A program made the translations under genes and the position numbers. The notes beneath the pieces were generated by a model, which did not search any database, had not been told where the DNA came from, and saw only the letters and a list, made by a program, of their open reading frames with translations. From the NCBI RefSeq assembly GCF_017329565.1, contig NZ_JAFMTT010000007.1: a stretch of 64,000 nucleotides of DNA; one strand, written 5' to 3'. How positions within the stretch are numbered: position 1 is the first letter of the stretch; every line of letters starts with the position of its first letter. Below are positions 34,347 through 42,922 of this stretch, in pieces. The stretch is from Alicyclobacillus mali. Lineage in GTDB: Bacteria > Bacillota > Bacilli > Alicyclobacillales > Alicyclobacillaceae.

Positions 34347-35465
34347 TTGTCCCAGCGGACCCCGGACGAACAAAGGCTAACAACGAATGCAAGCAAAAGT
34401 GACGGAAGCGCACACGGACGGTTTCACCTGCTCGGAAAGCCACGTCGGCTTTCCGTGACGATGAAAGATGTCGCTCGGGCGGCAGGAGTTTCGGTTGCTA
34501 CAGTGTCTCACGTGTTGAATGGAACACGGAATGTGTCCCATGCAACGCGGGAGCGCGTGGAGGAAGCAATTCGTTCGACCGGATATTCTCGCAATGAAAT
34601 TGCAAGAGAGTTAAAAACAGGAGCCTCAGACTTGGTTGGCGTGCACATTGTAGACTACAACCCTTTTTATACCGATGTTCTTCGGGGCATTGAACGTGCA
34701 CTAGAGGGGGCAGGTATTAGGTTTGTCGTTGCAAGTACCGGTGAGAATTGGCGTCGTCAGTTAGAATTGCTTGAGGCAATGGTGGCCCGCCGTATGCGAG
34801 GGCTCATTTTAGCCCCTGTGGACGGGTTTGACGCAGAGCGCGTGGCGCAGATCGTACCTCCAGACACGCGGGTGGTCCTGTACGACAGGGAGGTGCAACC
34901 GCCGCTTTTTCCTTCTATTACATCTGACAATTTGTCAGCTGCTCGGGAGATAGTCGATCATTTTGCGGGACATGGTTATCGGAACATTGGCATTATAGCC
35001 AGTGGAGAGCACATCTCCTCGATGCAGCATCGGCGTGCTGGATTTGTGCAGAGGGCAAGAGAACTTGGTTTAAACGTTTACGTAATTGAGACGGAATCGA
35101 ATGAAGAGGGGGGGCGACATGCTGCGTATCAAGTGTTGGAGTCTAGGCGCAACGGAACAGCACTTGAAGCGCTGTTAGTAACAAACAACCTCATGCTAAC
35201 AGGTGCCCTGTCCGTATTCCAATCCGCAGGCTGGAAAATTGGGGCGGACATCGCTGTGGCAGGCTTTGACCATCACTTCTGGTGCGATGCAATGGCTCCT
35301 CCTTTGACGATGGTCAAGCAGCGGGCTGAGTTGATGGGGGAGCGGTGTGTTGAATGGTTGATGAAGAGCGATATTGGCGTCGGAGTTATTGAGAGATTGC
35401 CGACAGAACTCGTGATAAGGGGGTCATGTGGATGTCAGTCACCACTGCAGTTGAACCCGTCTTAG
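34347..35465 (+). CDS. LacI family regulator of the sugar ABC cassette
   Basis: A regulator of about 372 residues. The N-terminal helix-turn-helix is VTMKDVARAAGVSVATVSHV, then the hinge NGTRNVSHATRERV, and a periplasmic-binding-protein-like ligand domain to the end. About 37 extra residues precede the usual LacI start; I use TTG 34347 because GGTGGAGG lies before it, but a start at the ATG of MKDVARA (34459) is possible. A short inverted repeat (34434-34454) lies between the two starts. Base composition is visibly less GC-rich than in the neighbouring recR region. It should repress the cassette until a sugar binds. Confidence 0.87.
   Translation: MSQRTPDEQRLTTNASKSDGSAHGRFHLLGKPRRLSVTMKDVARAAGVSVATVSHVLNGTRNVSHATRERVEEAIRSTGYSRNEIARELKTGASDLVGVHIVDYNPFYTDVLRGIERALEGAGIRFVVASTGENWRRQLELLEAMVARRMRGLILAPVDGFDAERVAQIVPPDTRVVLYDREVQPPLFPSITSDNLSAAREIVDHFAGHGYRNIGIIASGEHISSMQHRRAGFVQRARELGLNVYVIETESNEEGGRHAAYQVLESRRNGTALEALLVTNNLMLTGALSVFQSAGWKIGADIAVAGFDHHFWCDAMAPPLTMVKQRAELMGERCVEWLMKSDIGVGVIERLPTELVIRGSCGCQSPLQLNPS
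35071..35084. promoter_or_regulatory. Intragenic copy of the LacI operator
   Basis: The 14-mer TAAACGTTTACGTA at 35071-35084 is identical to 34293-34306 at the main operator, 778 bases away. A tetrameric or paired repressor could bridge the two by looping. Confidence 0.5.
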
Positions 35466-36223
35466 TTGCGAAAGGTATATCGAAGAATTTCGGGCGTATT
35501 CAGGCCCTTGCCGACGTGGAATTTGATGTGCGACCCGGAGAAGTTGTCGGACTGGTTGGGGACAATGGAGCCGGGAAATCAACGCTCATCAAAATTTTAT
35601 CTGGCGCATTAATGCCTGATTCGGGTGAAATCTGGCTGAGGGGTGAGAGGGTATCTTTTCATTCTCCCGCAGAGGCGAGAGCAAAAGGGATTGAGACGGT
35701 ATATCAGGATTTGGCGCTTGCTCCTCATTTGACAATAGAGGAAAATATTTTTCTTGGTCGTGAGATCATTGGATTCGGGTTGAAGAGGATCACGGGACAC
35801 CTGGACAAAAAGTCGATGATTGAGCGTTCGCGGGAGATCCTTGAGCAGTTGCATGTCCGTGTACGCTCGATGAGAGTTCCTGTAGCCGAGTTATCGGGTG
35901 GGCAGCGCCAGGCAGTGGCGGTTGCAAGAGCTGCCGCGTGGGGAGAAAGCCTCATTATCCTTGATGAGCCGACCAACCACCTAGGGGTAGAAGAGGTCGA
36001 GATGGTTCTGAATCTCATCCGGCGTTTGCGTGAGCGCGGACTTCCAGTCATCTTTATCAGCCACACGCTTCCGCACGTACTTGAAGTCACGGACCGCATC
36101 GACGTGATGTTCTTGGGGAGAAAAGTGGCCTCGCTCAAGACATCAGAGACTGATTTGGATGAGGTCGTGGCCTACATCACTGGATCGCGTGTGTCTGATA
36201 CTCCGAAAAGCAGGAAGGGATGA
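35432..36223 (+). CDS. Sugar ABC transporter ATP-binding protein (single-domain, FrcA-like)
   Basis: A 263-residue ATPase of a ribose/fructose-type importer. Walker A is GDNGAGKST near residue 42, the signature is LSGGQRQAVAVARA and Walker B is LIILDEPT. RbsA-type partners normally carry two ATPase domains in about 500 residues; this has one, as in FrcA. The ATG at 35432 lies seven bases after AAGGGGG and overlaps the end of the LacI gene by 34 bases. Confidence 0.9.
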   Translation: MSVTTAVEPVLVAKGISKNFGRIQALADVEFDVRPGEVVGLVGDNGAGKSTLIKILSGALMPDSGEIWLRGERVSFHSPAEARAKGIETVYQDLALAPHLTIEENIFLGREIIGFGLKRITGHLDKKSMIERSREILEQLHVRVRSMRVPVAELSGGQRQAVAVARAAAWGESLIILDEPTNHLGVEEVEMVLNLIRRLRERGLPVIFISHTLPHVLEVTDRIDVMFLGRKVASLKTSETDLDEVVAYITGSRVSDTPKSRKG

Positions 36224-36227
36224 CTTT

Positions 36228-37241
36228 ATGGCCATGGACACAGTGCGAGTCGTGGAGTCTCAGGATACTCAGCATAAACGAGTTACGCTCCAGGATTTGG
36301 GGGAACTATGGACTCTGGGGATTTTGATTATTTTAGTCATTGTGTTTTCTCTAGTCGCACCGGGGTTCTTTTCCGTTCAGAACTGGGTAAGTACCACGGT
36401 TGCGGCTTCAAATACCATCATCCTGGCAGTTGCCGAGACATTTGTCATTCTTACGGGCGGTATTGACCTGTCCGTGGGGGCAATACTCGGCCTGTCGGGT
36501 ATGGTGGGAGCGGAGGTGATGCAACTTCTATTACCCAGGGGAGATATTCTATCGCTAGTTCTGGGAATCTTGGCGGGTGTACTCACGGGGGCGGTGTGTG
36601 GGCTTATCAATGGTTTTGTGGTATCCGTGATGGATATCACGCCCTTTATCGCAACGTTAGGCATGCTGGGGATTGCGACGGGAGCCACATACCTAATTAC
36701 CAATGGTACCGATATTGTAAATCTACCTCAGGAAATATCAAAAATCGGAGATTGGGTCATTGGCGGCGTATTTGGGTTCCCAGCTCTCGTCGCGCTGGTT
36801 GTTCTGCTCGTAGCTTGGTACTTTCTTCGCAAAACGCGGTTCGGTAAGTACACGTATGCGGTCGGATCGAATATGGAGGGCGCTCGGCGCTCCGGTATCA
36901 ACACACGGGCTCATCTGTTCAAGGTCTATACGCTGTCAGGGTTCCTTTCCGGTCTGGCTGGGATGCTCATCGTCGCTCGGCTTGCTACGGGTAGTCCGCT
37001 CGAAGGAGCAAATGACGAGCTCAACGCTATCGCGGCAGTCGTCATAGGCGGTGCGAGTCTGTTCGGTGGTAGAGGCAGCGTAATTGGTTCGACCATAGGA
37101 GCCTTGATCATATCGGTGCTGATATCTGGGTTGGTGATTATGGGCGTCCAACCTTATTGGCAGACAGTTACAATTGGGATCATCATCATCTTGGCGGTAT
37201 TCGTGGACCAAAGGCGTTATCGAAACCGCGTCTTACGGTAG
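36228..37241 (+). CDS. Sugar ABC transporter permease (RbsC/FrcC type)
   Basis: A 337-residue membrane protein with about ten segments. The family motif FVILTGGIDLSVGAILGLSG near residue 80 and the later IGGASLFGGRGSVIGSTIGA are diagnostic of ribose-type permeases (BPD_transp_2). It forms a homodimeric channel with the ATPase encoded just upstream. ATG 36228 lies seven bases after GGAAGGGA; ATG 36234 is the alternative. Confidence 0.92.
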   Translation: MAMDTVRVVESQDTQHKRVTLQDLGELWTLGILIILVIVFSLVAPGFFSVQNWVSTTVAASNTIILAVAETFVILTGGIDLSVGAILGLSGMVGAEVMQLLLPRGDILSLVLGILAGVLTGAVCGLINGFVVSVMDITPFIATLGMLGIATGATYLITNGTDIVNLPQEISKIGDWVIGGVFGFPALVALVVLLVAWYFLRKTRFGKYTYAVGSNMEGARRSGINTRAHLFKVYTLSGFLSGLAGMLIVARLATGSPLEGANDELNAIAAVVIGGASLFGGRGSVIGSTIGALIISVLISGLVIMGVQPYWQTVTIGIIIILAVFVDQRRYRNRVLR

Positions 37242-37302
37242 TCGCAGGTATGGTATGCGGGAACAACGATGAAATCCAATTTGAGAGAATAGGGGTGTTG
37301 GT

Positions 37303-38328
37303 ATGGAGTTGAACAAGCGAGTTCGTAAGGCGATTGGGCTCATGGGTTGTGCTGTCCTTGCCACGGGAATAGTCGCTGGGTGTGGAACTGCAGCCAATAC
37401 GGCAGGGGCTAGCAGTACCTCCTCTTCCTCGAACCAACAATCAGCGGCATCGTCAAAACAGTTTGTAATCGGATTCGTTCCAGGGGAAACAACGGACCCA
37501 TTTTTCATCAGCATGGCTTACGGTGCGCAACAGGAGGCAAAAAAGCTGGGCGTAAAGCTCATTTACGAGGGAGCCTCCACGTATAGCCCATCCGCGCAGA
37601 CGCCGTATGTGAATGCAATGGTCTCAAGGCACGTGAATGCCCTCATCGTGTGTCCCACCGATTTGACGGCTATGATTCCGCCGATCAAACAGGCTGTCAA
37701 CGCCGGAATCAAAGTTTTAACCGCAGATTCCACGATCAGCGATACATCACTGCTGACCTCTCGCATCACTTCTGACAATGAGCAAGGAGGCGCAGCTGCA
37801 GCGGACTTTTTAGGTTCGATGGCGCATGGTCAGGGAGTCGTCGGTGTTCTTGACCCATCGCCGGGCATCTCGACAGATAAAGCACGAGTGGACGGTTTCG
37901 TCTCCGAGATGAAGAAGAAGTATCCTAAAATCAAGGTAGTGATTGAGTACGATAATGAGCAAACTACCCAGGCGGAACAATTGGCGCAAGACCTCATGCT
38001 GCATTATGGAAAGAACTTGGTCGGCATTTTTGGGACGGACGACACCTCTGCTTCTGGGGCAGCACAGGGCGTAAGGTCTTCCGGTTCGGCGACACATGTG
38101 AATATCGTCGGATACGACGCGGAGCCAGCTGAAGTCCAAGATTTGAAGGAAGGCATGATCTCGGCTCTAATCGCACAAAAACCCATGATTGAGGGGCAAC
38201 TTGCGGTGGAGTACGCCGTGGAAGCACTCGAGCACAAATCGGTTCCCAAATTCGTGCAGTTGCCCAACGTTGTGATTACGAAATCGAACCTCACTCAGAA
38301 TCAACAGTGGGTGTACCGTCAATCTTGA
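37303..38328 (+). CDS. Sugar ABC transporter substrate-binding lipoprotein
   Basis: A 341-residue lipoprotein. The signal peptide ends with VAGC (Cys27), followed by a Ser/Ala/Gln linker to about residue 50 and a type I periplasmic-binding domain (FVIGFVPGETTDPFFISMAYGAQQ style start; later DNEQGGAAAADFLG). It is of the ribose/fructose/xylose (RbsB/FrcB) class; the sugar cannot be read from the sequence. It closes the LacI - ATPase - permease - binding protein cassette, ahead of a clear terminator. Confidence 0.91.
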   Translation: MELNKRVRKAIGLMGCAVLATGIVAGCGTAANTAGASSTSSSSNQQSAASSKQFVIGFVPGETTDPFFISMAYGAQQEAKKLGVKLIYEGASTYSPSAQTPYVNAMVSRHVNALIVCPTDLTAMIPPIKQAVNAGIKVLTADSTISDTSLLTSRITSDNEQGGAAAADFLGSMAHGQGVVGVLDPSPGISTDKARVDGFVSEMKKKYPKIKVVIEYDNEQTTQAEQLAQDLMLHYGKNLVGIFGTDDTSASGAAQGVRSSGSATHVNIVGYDAEPAEVQDLKEGMISALIAQKPMIEGQLAVEYAVEALEHKSVPKFVQLPNVVITKSNLTQNQQWVYRQS

Positions 38329-38337
38329 ACATCGATC

Positions 38338-38370
38338 AGGGCGCGGGCGCGGCACTTTCCCGCGCCCTTC
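38338..38370 (+). terminator. Terminator of the sugar ABC cassette
   Basis: AGGGCGCGGG (38338-38347) pairs with CCCGCGCCCT (38359-38368), followed by TCTGCATTTCTG. It ends ten bases after the binding-protein stop and separates the cassette from yaaL. Confidence 0.8.
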
Positions 38371-38443
38371 TGCATTTCTGTAGTCATATTCCGCGTCCCT
38401 CTCGCCTATGATGTATTAACTTGGACAAGGGAGGGACCGGAGC

Positions 38444-38821
38444 GTGACGCCAACGGACCCCAAATCGTCCCCGCAGACCTCCACGGCACACACGATTTTG
38501 CCTTGGACGCGAAAGCGATCCGGCGCTTCCGTGTTGCCTGACGTAGCTCGCCATGCATCAGCCGAGCAGCACCCGCTTGATCAGCAGGCCATGGACAGGC
38601 AGCGGTTTCTTCGCGAAGTCCTGAAGAGTTGGCGCGAGTTGGAGATCGTCAGGCGCCAGTTTGAGAGCGTCTCAGATCCGCTTCTCATCGATCACGTCGT
38701 GTTTCGCATGATCGCCGCCGAGCGCCAACTCAATTACCTCTTTCGACTCGCGCGAGAGTGTGGAATCTCGTTCGACGGCCCCGAATTTGACTGGACCTCC
38801 GACGAGTGGCGCGTCGAATGA
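38444..38821 (+). CDS. yaaL: YaaL family (DUF2508) protein
   Basis: A 125-residue protein. The C-terminal half (about 50-115) matches the short DUF2508/YaaL family: LKSWRELEIVRRQFESVSDP, then a helix with AAERQLNYLFRLARECG. Bacillus YaaL is only about 74 residues; the N-terminal 50 residues here are extra and polar. The function is unknown, but it always sits before bofA near recR, as here. The GTG follows GGAGGGACCGGAG. Confidence 0.8.
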   Translation: MTPTDPKSSPQTSTAHTILPWTRKRSGASVLPDVARHASAEQHPLDQQAMDRQRFLREVLKSWRELEIVRRQFESVSDPLLIDHVVFRMIAAERQLNYLFRLARECGISFDGPEFDWTSDEWRVE

Positions 38822-38839
38822 CGCCGAGGAGGGTCATCC

Positions 38840-39109
38840 ATGCATGTCTCGTCCGTATGGCTGTGGTGCGGCGCCGTCGTACTTGGCGCTTTGATTCTGA
38901 GCCAGTTTTTCCAAAAGCCAAGTCGGGCCCTCTTATGGATGCTGCGCAGCCTGTTAGTGGGTTGTGTGCTGCTCGCCGCCTTCGACATCATCGGCCGTTC
39001 CTTCGACTTGCACTTGCCCATTAACCCCATCACCGTGCTTGCGTCCGGCTTTCTTGGACTGCCGGGGCTCGCCGCGCTCGTCGTGCTTCACTTATGGGTA
39101 CTTGCGTAG
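38840..39109 (+). CDS. bofA: Pro-sigma-K processing inhibitor BofA family protein
   Basis: An 89-residue membrane protein of the outer forespore membrane. In Bacillus, BofA with SpoIVFA holds the protease SpoIVFB inactive until engulfment is complete, timing sigma-K activation. The length (87 in B. subtilis), the two membrane segments and the C-terminal NPITVLASGFLGLPGLAAL block support the call. The ATG follows GAGGAGGG. The end overlaps the convergent flippase gene by 18 bases. Confidence 0.88.
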   Translation: MHVSSVWLWCGAVVLGALILSQFFQKPSRALLWMLRSLLVGCVLLAAFDIIGRSFDLHLPINPITVLASGFLGLPGLAALVVLHLWVLA

Positions 39110-40786
39110 CCGCTCCGTGCCAGGCCGCCGGGGCGGCTTTCGCAATCTGCGCGCCATCTTGCCCAGATATTTGCCAACGCCCGGCACGCTGCGGAATTCC
39201 TCCTCGGTCATCGCGCCGGATCGCGCCACGAGCAGCAGGTAGACGAGCGCACCGACGCCCCCCGCCACCAACAGTTCGATCACGGCAGTCAATCGTCCCT
39301 CGACGCTGTGCCCTGCGTGCATCACGCGGCTGAGTCCGTAGTCGACGCCGAACATCGCGAAGGCTGCCACGAGCGCCGAACGGAAAAAGGGCCGCATGAG
39401 GCGGCGCAGCGAGAAGCGCACCTGGCCGTACTTGCGCACAGCGGCCACGTTGAGAAGGGAGGAGACGATGTATCCGAAGGTCGTGGCAAGGGCCGCGCCA
39501 AGCGCGCTGTGCAAGCTCAAAATCAGGGCGAAGTTGAGGACGGTTTTGATGCCGAGGCCGAGGAACATATTCCGCACCGGGCGGTACATCTTCCCGAGAC
39601 CCTGCAGCACGTAGGTGGAAATGAGCTCCATGCTCGCGAAGATGCTCATGAACGAAACCGTCGAGATGATGTCCGATCCGGCCGTCGTCCCGAACAAAGC
39701 CAGGTTGATGGGGCGGCTCAGGACGAGAAGGGCGGCCGACGTGGGAAAGCTCATGAGGAACATCGTTCGCAGGGTGAACGTGATATTCATCTGCAGGTCC
39801 GCCTGGCTTCGCTTCTCCTTGGCCGCCGAGACGCTCGGCAACACCGATACGCCGATGGCGTATGCGAATGACATCGGCAACATGACGAGGTACATCGCTT
39901 GGCGTGTCAGGATGCCGTAGTTGGCGACGGCTTGGGCATAGCTCTCGCCGCTCGCCTGGAGAAGATTCGTCACTGTCCACGAATCCACCAGGTTGGCAAT
40001 GGGAACGACCAGCCCTCCCAGGCTGACGGGCAGCGCGATGCGATACACCATGCGCAAAATCTGTCCGCTTCGAAACGGGCTCTCGTCGTAGCCCAGCGGG
40101 CGTTCCTGCCTGCGAATTGGAATGGCGAAAGCCACGAGCAAAACGAGACCCGCGAGACCGCCCACAAATCCTCCGAAGGTCGCCGCAGCAGCGCCGTATA
40201 CCGCGCGGTTGCGGTGCCACACGTCCACCACGAGATAAGCACCCACAACCATGGCGATGACGCGGAACAACTGCTCAAAGGTCTGCGAATACGCAGGCCC
40301 TTCGAGGCGCTGAAAGCCCTGCAGATAGCCTCGCAGCCCGCTCATCGCGGGGATGACAATCAACATGAGGGAAACAGCGCGTAAACTTGGCACGTTCTGT
40401 TCGACGGATGCCGCGCTGTCTTTGAGCGATACCATGTGAGCAAACGCCGGCGCTCCAAGCCACATGATGGCGAAAGCGCAGACGCTGAAGATCGTGAGGG
40501 AGCGCATGGTCACCCGGTATATGTGTTCCACAACCGCGCGTTCTCCGCGCGCTCTGCGTTCAGCGATGAGCTTCCCCATGGCGAGCGGGAAGCCCGCCGT
40601 CGCGAGTTGCTGAAGGATATTGTAAACGGCATATGCATTTCCGTAGATGCCGTTGCCTGTCGGTCCGATGATTGCGGTCACGGGAATGACCCAGACCAGC
40701 CCCAACACTTTTGCCAGGGCCACGCAGATCACATAGAGAGAGGTTCCGCGAGCCAGCTTGGCCGTACCCGATGCGGGCGAGTTCAC
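39092..40786 (-). CDS. SpoVB/YtgP-family lipid flippase (MOP superfamily)
   Basis: A 564-residue membrane protein with about 14 segments and the N-terminal block SLYVICVALAKVLGLVWVIP typical of the SpoVB/YtgP/MurJ-like polysaccharide transporters. Such proteins flip lipid-linked cell-wall or spore-cortex precursors. Whether this is the vegetative (YtgP/MurJ-like) or spore (SpoVB) type cannot be told. GTG 40786 follows GGAGG by seven bases. A -10 TATAAT (40810-40815, minus strand) stands upstream. B. subtilis has no such gene at this place. Confidence 0.88.
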   Translation of the reverse strand: MNSPASGTAKLARGTSLYVICVALAKVLGLVWVIPVTAIIGPTGNGIYGNAYAVYNILQQLATAGFPLAMGKLIAERRARGERAVVEHIYRVTMRSLTIFSVCAFAIMWLGAPAFAHMVSLKDSAASVEQNVPSLRAVSLMLIVIPAMSGLRGYLQGFQRLEGPAYSQTFEQLFRVIAMVVGAYLVVDVWHRNRAVYGAAAATFGGFVGGLAGLVLLVAFAIPIRRQERPLGYDESPFRSGQILRMVYRIALPVSLGGLVVPIANLVDSWTVTNLLQASGESYAQAVANYGILTRQAMYLVMLPMSFAYAIGVSVLPSVSAAKEKRSQADLQMNITFTLRTMFLMSFPTSAALLVLSRPINLALFGTTAGSDIISTVSFMSIFASMELISTYVLQGLGKMYRPVRNMFLGLGIKTVLNFALILSLHSALGAALATTFGYIVSSLLNVAAVRKYGQVRFSLRRLMRPFFRSALVAAFAMFGVDYGLSRVMHAGHSVEGRLTAVIELLVAGGVGALVYLLLVARSGAMTEEEFRSVPGVGKYLGKMARRLRKPPRRPGTERLRKYP

Positions 40787-40999
40787 CTCTCCACCTCCAT
40801 TTCGAAGAGATTATAGCACGGACCTACACCGGAAGCCCGATCTGCATGGTCCTCGACACCGCGCGAGTCGCGCGACATACGTTGGGAGTGACCCGTGTCA
40901 AACGCGTGGAACAGCCATGGCGTATGCGAAGGCGTATTTCGTGCAAGAATGGACATGTGCCGGGCGACAACATGGCCTCTCTGAGAAGGTGATGGTGCG

Positions 41000-41221
41000 A
41001 TGAGAGAGATGGCATATCTTGAAGAACTTTGGGGCGCGGCTTGTCCGTCGGACAGTTGCATGATCTGCGGCCGCACTGGACAAGAGGGCATGCGAGTGTG
41101 CGGGCAACTCATCTGTCACGCGTGTGAGCGCGAGATCGTTCAGACGGATGTCGAGGACGAGGCCTACCGCCGCTATGTGGAGCGGATGAAGCTGATTTGG
41201 CTCTCGGCTTTGTCGCTGTAG
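41000..41221 (+). CDS. csfB: Anti-sigma factor Gin (CsfB family)
   Basis: A 73-residue zinc protein that in Bacillus inhibits sigma-G (and sigma-E) in the wrong compartment or at the wrong time in sporulation. The paired Cys motifs are CMICGRTGQEG and CGQLICHACEREI, as in Gin, followed by the conserved DEAYRRYVERMK helix. The ATG follows AAGGTGATG. It occupies the position of B. subtilis csfB; a sigma-F type promoter would be expected but I cannot point to one. Confidence 0.88.
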   Translation: MREMAYLEELWGAACPSDSCMICGRTGQEGMRVCGQLICHACEREIVQTDVEDEAYRRYVERMKLIWLSALSL

Positions 41222-41249
41222 ACGTGAGTTTTTGCCTCGGGGGAGGCGA

Positions 41250-41279
41250 GGGCGCATCGCCATAGCGGTGCGCCCTTCT
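41250..41279 (+). terminator. Terminator of csfB
   Basis: GGGCGCATCGC (41250-41260) and GCGGTGCGCCC (41265-41275) with one wobble pair and a 4-base loop, followed by TTCT. Confidence 0.75.
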
Positions 41280-41393
41280 CGTCGTGCGCCCGGCGTCTCG
41301 AAGTCTGGAGCGTTTCGCGGTCGGCCGGGGAGCCGTGGTACAATGAAGTCAACATCCTTCATGCATGGGCACGAAAAGGAGCGTTGAAACGGG

Positions 41394-41525
41394 TTGAACA
41401 AATTGATATGGCCGCTCTTCGGCGTGTTGTATACCCTCGTCAGCGCGGTGGCACTCGGTTGGCTTGTTCGGCACGAGGTTCGCAGGAGAGCCGACCTGTT
41501 TCGCCGCGGAGGTTCAGGCGAGTGA
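41394..41525 (+). CDS. Small single-pass membrane protein
   Basis: A 43-residue protein with one membrane segment (about residues 4-23) and a strongly basic tail (RHEVRRRADLFRRGG). It would start at TTG 41394, 11 bases after AAAAGGAG. Its stop overlaps the GTG of the next gene (GTGA), the coupling seen all through this window, which is the best evidence that it is real. A TACAAT -10 (41339-41344) stands upstream. Confidence 0.5.
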   Translation: MNKLIWPLFGVLYTLVSAVALGWLVRHEVRRRADLFRRGGSGE

Positions 41526-42922
41526 CAATCATCAGCGAACGTGGCGCCGTTGAGACGCCCATCCTGGAGCGCCTGATGCACCACGCGGCGCGAGAGCGAG
41601 CCTCCTTTCACGTGCCGGGACATCACGGCAGGTACCTGCCTCAACCTCTGTCCGCGTGGCTGGGGCAGGCTATGAAGCTCGACCTGACGGAGCTGCCGGG
41701 GCTCGACAACTTCCACAGCGCGAGCGACTGCATCGCCGCATCCGAGGAGCTTTGCGCGCGCCACTACGGCGCATATCGAACGTATTACTCCGTGAACGGC
41801 GCCACGGCATGTGTCATGGCTGCGCTCAAGGGCGCGTGCTCCACGCCTGGGGGCCGGGTCATCCTGCTCGGCCCTTGCCACATGAGCGTCTGGCGGGGGC
41901 TCGTGTACGCCGACGCTGCGCCCGTCTTTGTGCCGAGTCCGTGGAATGCGGCGCGTCACGCGTTCGATCCGCCCTCGCCCGCTTTGCTCGAGTCGGTGCT
42001 CCGCCGGTGTGCAGACGTGCGGGCGGTGTTCGTGACAAGTCCCACCTATCCAGGCTTTGTGGCGGACGTGCGCGGTCTTGCCGAAGTGGCGCATCGCCAC
42101 GGGGCGCTCCTTCTCGTGGACGAGGCGCACGGGGCGCATTTCGGGCTCGATGGGCGCCTGCCTCCTCACAGCGTGGCGCAGGGAGCGGACGTGGTCATTC
42201 AGAGCCCGCACAAGACGCTGCCCTGCCTGACGCAGGCGGCGTGGGTGCACGTTTCGCGCCCGGAGCTCGCGGACGCGGTTCACGAGGCGCTCCTGTTTCT
42301 CCACACCACCAGTCCGTCCTACCTGCTTCTGGCCGCTCTCGATGCCGCCCAGGCTTTTCTGCGATCCGGCCGAGACCTGGTCCGGGAGACGCTGGACCGG
42401 CTGCAGGCGTACCGCGTCTTTGAACCCGACGCCGATCCGATGCGGCTCTGGATTCCGACGGCTTCCAAGGCGCGGAGCGCTCAACTGGCGGCGCGGCTGG
42501 AAGCTGAGGGCATGTTCCTCGAATCCTGGGACGCCTCGGGCGCGCTGGCCGTGTTCGGCTTTGGGCAGACGGATCGAGACGTGGCACGCTTCTTCGAGGC
42601 GTATCGGGCATGGCGCGAAGAGGTGGGCGAGATGGAGCGCGAAAATGGCTGGCTCGGCGCTCGCCTGTACGAGGCGCCTGCGGAAATGACGGTTCGGCCC
42701 AGCGACATCGACCGGGTGCCCGGGCTGCGCGTGCCGCTGATCGAGGCCGTGGGGCGCATCGCCAAGCGGCCCATCTCGCCCTACCCACCGGGCGTACCCG
42801 CCATCTGGCCAGGACAAGTCATCTCCGAACATCAGGCAGAGCTTCTCGCCCGCCTGTGGCAGGATGGTCACGACGTCGTCGGGGTGGGCGCAGACGGGAC
42901 AATCGAGGTGTGCGATGCATAA
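41522..42922 (+). CDS. yaaO: PLP-dependent Orn/Lys/Arg decarboxylase-like protein (YaaO)
   Basis: A 466-residue fold-type I PLP enzyme. The PLP-binding Lys is in QSPHKTLPCLTQAAW; LLVDEAHGAHFG carries the Asp that holds the pyridine ring, and FHVPGHHGRY is the conserved N-terminal motif. The C-terminal decarboxylase domain ends with PYPPGVPAIWPG. Such short forms make cadaverine, putrescine or agmatine, or have unknown substrates. I start at GTG 41522 after GCGGAGG; upstream in-frame codons belong to the small overlapping gene. It is yaaO by position, before tmk. Confidence 0.88.
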   Translation: MTIISERGAVETPILERLMHHAARERASFHVPGHHGRYLPQPLSAWLGQAMKLDLTELPGLDNFHSASDCIAASEELCARHYGAYRTYYSVNGATACVMAALKGACSTPGGRVILLGPCHMSVWRGLVYADAAPVFVPSPWNAARHAFDPPSPALLESVLRRCADVRAVFVTSPTYPGFVADVRGLAEVAHRHGALLLVDEAHGAHFGLDGRLPPHSVAQGADVVIQSPHKTLPCLTQAAWVHVSRPELADAVHEALLFLHTTSPSYLLLAALDAAQAFLRSGRDLVRETLDRLQAYRVFEPDADPMRLWIPTASKARSAQLAARLEAEGMFLESWDASGALAVFGFGQTDRDVARFFEAYRAWREEVGEMERENGWLGARLYEAPAEMTVRPSDIDRVPGLRVPLIEAVGRIAKRPISPYPPGVPAIWPGQVISEHQAELLARLWQDGHDVVGVGADGTIEVCDA

